This document shows, piece by piece, positions 61,024 through 64,000 of a stretch of DNA of 64,000 nucleotides. Numbering within the stretch: the first letter of the stretch is position 1; each line of letters begins with the position of its first letter. The notes beneath the pieces were generated by a model. It saw only the letters and a list, made by a program, of their open reading frames with translations, had not been told where the DNA came from and made no database searches. Both the position numbers and the translations under genes were made by a program. The DNA is from an uncultured Pelagibacteraceae bacterium (GTDB lineage: Bacteria; Pseudomonadota; Alphaproteobacteria; Pelagibacterales; Pelagibacteraceae): positions 118,388-182,387 of the forward strand of contig CACDRY010000002.1 in NCBI GenBank assembly GCA_902555275.1. Direction: 5' to 3'.

Positions 61024-62862
61024 TTAAGTTTTCTCTACTTCTGTGTGTATTACTTCACTAGGTGCTGTTGTTTGCGGAATAAAGTCATCTTTTGCTCCTG
61101 GAACACTAAAATCATATGGCCATCTGTGAACAACTGGAAGTCTTTCACCAAAGTTACCATGTTCTGGTGGAACAGTAGAAGTATACCATTCAAGTGAATT
61201 AGCTTTCCAAGGGTTTTGTTCAGCTTTTTTACCTGTTTTTAATGTTTTAATGATATTGAAAACTAAAATAAACTGTGCTGCACCAACTATAAATGCTGCA
61301 ATACTTATAAATTCGTTCATACCAACTGCTGATGTCATATACGGGCTATCATACATTTCAAAATATCTTCTTGGAACTCCAATAAAACCTAGGTAATGCA
61401 TTGGGAAATAAATTGAATAAGCTCCTAAGAAAGTAATCCAGAAGTGCCATTTTCCTAGACCTTCATGTAACATTTTTCCAGCTACTAATGGGAACCAATG
61501 ATAAACCGCTCCCATAATAACCATTAATGGTGCAATACCCATGACCATATGGAAGTGGGCTATTACAAAATATGTATCAGATAATGGAACATCAACTGAA
61601 ACATTTCCTAAAAATATTCCCGTAATTCCACCATTTACAAATGTAACGATAAATCCTAGGCACCATAACATTACAGTATTAATTCTAATATTTCCTCTCC
61701 ATAAAGTAAGTATCCAATTATAAACTTTCATGGCTGTCGGAACGGCAATAATTAATGTCGTTGTTGCAAAGAAAAATCCGAACCAAGGGTTCATACCGCT
61801 AACGTACATGTGGTGAGCCCATACGAAGAAACTTAAACCTCCAATACCAACAATTGCCCAAACCATCATTCTGTATCCAAATATGTTTTTTCTGGCATGA
61901 ACTGATATTAAGTCAGAAACTATTCCAAATGCAGGTAATGCAACAATGTAAACTTCAGGGTGTCCAAAGAACCAAAACAAGTGTTGGAAAAGAATTGGGC
62001 TTCCTCCACCATATTCAAGAACCTCTCCTGCCTTTAATATTGTTGGCATAAAGAAACTTGTTTGTAATACTTTATCTAACGTCATCATTATAGCGCTAAC
62101 TAGTAGTGCTGGGAATGCTAACATTGCTAGTACAGTTGCTGTGAATATACCCCATACTGTTAAAGGCATTCTCATTAAGGTCATTCCTCTGGTTCTAGCT
62201 TGTAAAATTGTAATCATATAATTTAGTCCACCCATTGTGAAACCAATTACAAATAAAGATAAAGATATAAGCATAAGTAAGATACCCATTCCTGATCCAG
62301 GAGTTCCCTCCAAAATAGTTTGTGGAGGATACAAGGTCCATCCGGCTCCTGTCGGTCCACCTGGAACAAAGAAGCTTGCCATTAAAACTGCAACTGCAAC
62401 AAAGAACATCCAGAAGCTAAGCATATTCACATATGGAAAGACCATATCTCTTGCTCCCACCATGAGTGGAATTAAATAATTTCCAAACCCTCCTAGGAAT
62501 AGAGCAGTTAAAAAGTAAACTACCATTATCATACCGTGCATAGTTACAAATTGATAATAATGTTCTGCTGTCATAAAACCTGCTAATCCAGGAAAACCTA
62601 ATTGAAGTCTCATTAACCAAGATAAAATTAAACCTACAATTCCAGTAAAAACTGCAGTTAAGAAATATTGTACTCCAATAACTTTTGCATCCTGGCAAAA
62701 AACCCATTTTTCGATAAAACTATGTCCATGATATAAATCTTGCTCTCCAACTTCTGCTGGCCTTACATAATCTATATCTGGATTTACAGAACCAGCTGAT
62801 CCGTCCATTACTTCTGATGACTGAGCTTGATATGATTTGTTATTATCGTATTCGTCTGACAT
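61024..62862 (-). CDS. coxA: Cytochrome c oxidase subunit I
   Basis: LFWFFGHPEVYIVALPAFG, WAHHMYVSG, AHFHMVMG. Confidence 0.98.
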   Translation of the reverse strand: MSDEYDNNKSYQAQSSEVMDGSAGSVNPDIDYVRPAEVGEQDLYHGHSFIEKWVFCQDAKVIGVQYFLTAVFTGIVGLILSWLMRLQLGFPGLAGFMTAEHYYQFVTMHGMIMVVYFLTALFLGGFGNYLIPLMVGARDMVFPYVNMLSFWMFFVAVAVLMASFFVPGGPTGAGWTLYPPQTILEGTPGSGMGILLMLISLSLFVIGFTMGGLNYMITILQARTRGMTLMRMPLTVWGIFTATVLAMLAFPALLVSAIMMTLDKVLQTSFFMPTILKAGEVLEYGGGSPILFQHLFWFFGHPEVYIVALPAFGIVSDLISVHARKNIFGYRMMVWAIVGIGGLSFFVWAHHMYVSGMNPWFGFFFATTTLIIAVPTAMKVYNWILTLWRGNIRINTVMLWCLGFIVTFVNGGITGIFLGNVSVDVPLSDTYFVIAHFHMVMGIAPLMVIMGAVYHWFPLVAGKMLHEGLGKWHFWITFLGAYSIYFPMHYLGFIGVPRRYFEMYDSPYMTSAVGMNEFISIAAFIVGAAQFILVFNIIKTLKTGKKAEQNPWKANSLEWYTSTVPPEHGNFGERLPVVHRWPYDFSVPGAKDDFIPQTTAPSEVIHTEVEKT

Positions 62863-62905
62863 ATTTTTATCCTTTATATATATATTTTTTTAAATTAATA
62901 AATTG

Positions 62906-63742
62906 TTATTTTTTAGCTAATTTATTCCCACCTACGTTTAATTTTTCATATCTTGCTGATAGTTGCTCAAAAGTTTCTTGTTCGCTCAGCCAAACTTCAT
63001 AATCAGCTTTATCTTGTACTTCAACTCCACCTCTCATGGCATAGTGACCAACTCCGCAATATTCTGCACATAGAACTTCGTATTCACCTACCTTATTAGG
63101 CTCAAACCAATAGAAAGTTACTGTACCAGGCACAGCATCCATTTTTGCTCTAAATTGCGGCACATACCAATTGTGAAGTACATCTACTGATCTTAATAAA
63201 ATTTTTACAGGTCTGTTGTTTTCTAAATTGATAACATCACTTTCAACCATTATATCATCTTTTCCAAACGGGTCGTCTGGATTTATGCCAAATGGATTGT
63301 TGTCTGCAATATTTCTAACTTGAGTCGTTCCTAATTTTCCATCTGCACCTGGTAGCCTATATTGCCAGCCCCATTGCCATGCCATCACATCAACTTCAAT
63401 TGCATTTTTTGGAACGTTTACATATTGGTTCCATATAATAAGACCAGGAGCCAACAGTGCACAAACTCCTAATGTCGTAGCCCAAGTTAAAATTTTCTCT
63501 AATTTTTTATCTTCTGGTTTGTACTCAGCTCTTCTCTCTTCTTTATGTTGATATTTGAAAACGCAGTAAATCATAAAAAGACAAACAGCTACAAAAACTC
63601 CTCCACCTACCCAAAAAGTAAGAGTGATGGTATCATCCATTCCACCCCAGTTTGATGCTATATCAGTCCAATACCATGGTGTAAAAATATGAAATAAGAC
63701 AGATCCAATGATCACTAATAAAAAAATTATTCCTGCATGCAT
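62906..63742 (-). CDS. coxB: Cytochrome c oxidase subunit II
   Basis: VDVMAWQWGWQYRLP, CuA site CAEYCGVGHYAMRG. Confidence 0.97.
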   Translation of the reverse strand: MHAGIIFLLVIIGSVLFHIFTPWYWTDIASNWGGMDDTITLTFWVGGGVFVAVCLFMIYCVFKYQHKEERRAEYKPEDKKLEKILTWATTLGVCALLAPGLIIWNQYVNVPKNAIEVDVMAWQWGWQYRLPGADGKLGTTQVRNIADNNPFGINPDDPFGKDDIMVESDVINLENNRPVKILLRSVDVLHNWYVPQFRAKMDAVPGTVTFYWFEPNKVGEYEVLCAEYCGVGHYAMRGGVEVQDKADYEVWLSEQETFEQLSARYEKLNVGGNKLAKK

Positions 63743-63776
63743 AATGTTTATATAGAAGAATAATCCTATAAATACC

Positions 63777-63793
63777 TATGACAAAATGTCATA
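63777..63793. promoter_or_regulatory. Perfect inverted repeat TATGACA-AAA-TGTCATA in the coxB divergent spacer
   Basis: 7-bp arms, 3-bp spacer. Confidence 0.45.
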
Positions 63794-63823
63794 AAACATA
63801 TTAATTGTACTAATATAATCAAT

Positions 63824-64000
63824 ATGTTTATGCTTGGTAAATTAGGTATTTTAATAACGATTCTCGCTTTAGTGTTGGCGTTCTATTTTGTTATCTCTTT
63901 AGGTGCTGGAAGATTTTCAAAGGGAGAGACAAAACCTGAAACTAAAAGGTATCTGAGATCTGTGAACATACTATTAATTATAATTGCTGTGTTTGGGTCT
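63824..64000 (+). CDS. N-terminal part of a membrane protein of unknown function (truncated by window end)
   Basis: Own translation MFMLGKLGILITILALVLAFYFVISLGAGRFSKGETKPETKRYLRSVNILLIIIAVFGS; open to the end. Confidence 0.55.
   Translation, partial: MFMLGKLGILITILALVLAFYFVISLGAGRFSKGETKPETKRYLRSVNILLIIIAVFGS

Noticed and set aside
62417-62707. 96-aa minus-strand ORF overlapping coxA
   Set aside because: Alternate frame of coxA; no independent domain.
62875-62890. TATATATATAT tract upstream of coxA
   Set aside because: Short dinucleotide run expected in AT-rich spacers; no further structure.
1-64000. CRISPR arrays, IS elements, prophage or toxin-antitoxin/defence islands
   Set aside because: No regularly spaced repeats, transposases, phage proteins or typical defence genes seen; the only DNA methyltransferase looks like solitary CcrM with no restriction partner.

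Overview
AT-rich, very compact alphaproteobacterial chromosome segment. Gene content, order and codon composition resemble a SAR11/Pelagibacterales genome; this is my inference from protein recognition, with no database search. About 58 protein-coding genes and one tRNA-Gln are supported. Main blocks: rpoD(partial)-dnaG-yqeY; carAB; a reduced Anbu-protease/ATP-grasp locus; trxB; uvrB; an SDR-hydrolase-folB-uvrC-pgsA run; ilvE with MarR/OmpR-type regulator/histidine kinase; lgt-midA-pgeF-prs-rplY-pth-ychF; petABC; hemF-greA; ispE-TPR; rnhB-ccrM; mutY-DUF721/dciA-DsbA-like-smc; F0 ATP synthase atpIBEF'F followed directly by crtI-crtB-crtY-blh (beta-carotene/retinal synthesis) and ispH-thrB-rnhA; then prx-thrC-ctaB-cox on the minus strand. 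I see no CRISPR array, IS element, prophage or rRNA. Points most worth a second look: (1) an 857-aa SMC with both ATPase head halves but no recognisable hinge; (2) an Anbu protease with only its ATP-grasp partner adjacent; (3) four GANTC sites clustered just upstream of the CcrM-type methyltransferase; (4) eight of nine convergent gene junctions overlap, five by exactly 4 nt with interlocked stop codons, plus one divergent pair with zero spacing (CAT|ATG); (5) perfect inverted repeats in the petABC, cox, ctaB-thrC, ilvE/marR and carA intergenic regions; (6) small unannotated membrane ORFs, one within the retinal/isoprenoid operon.
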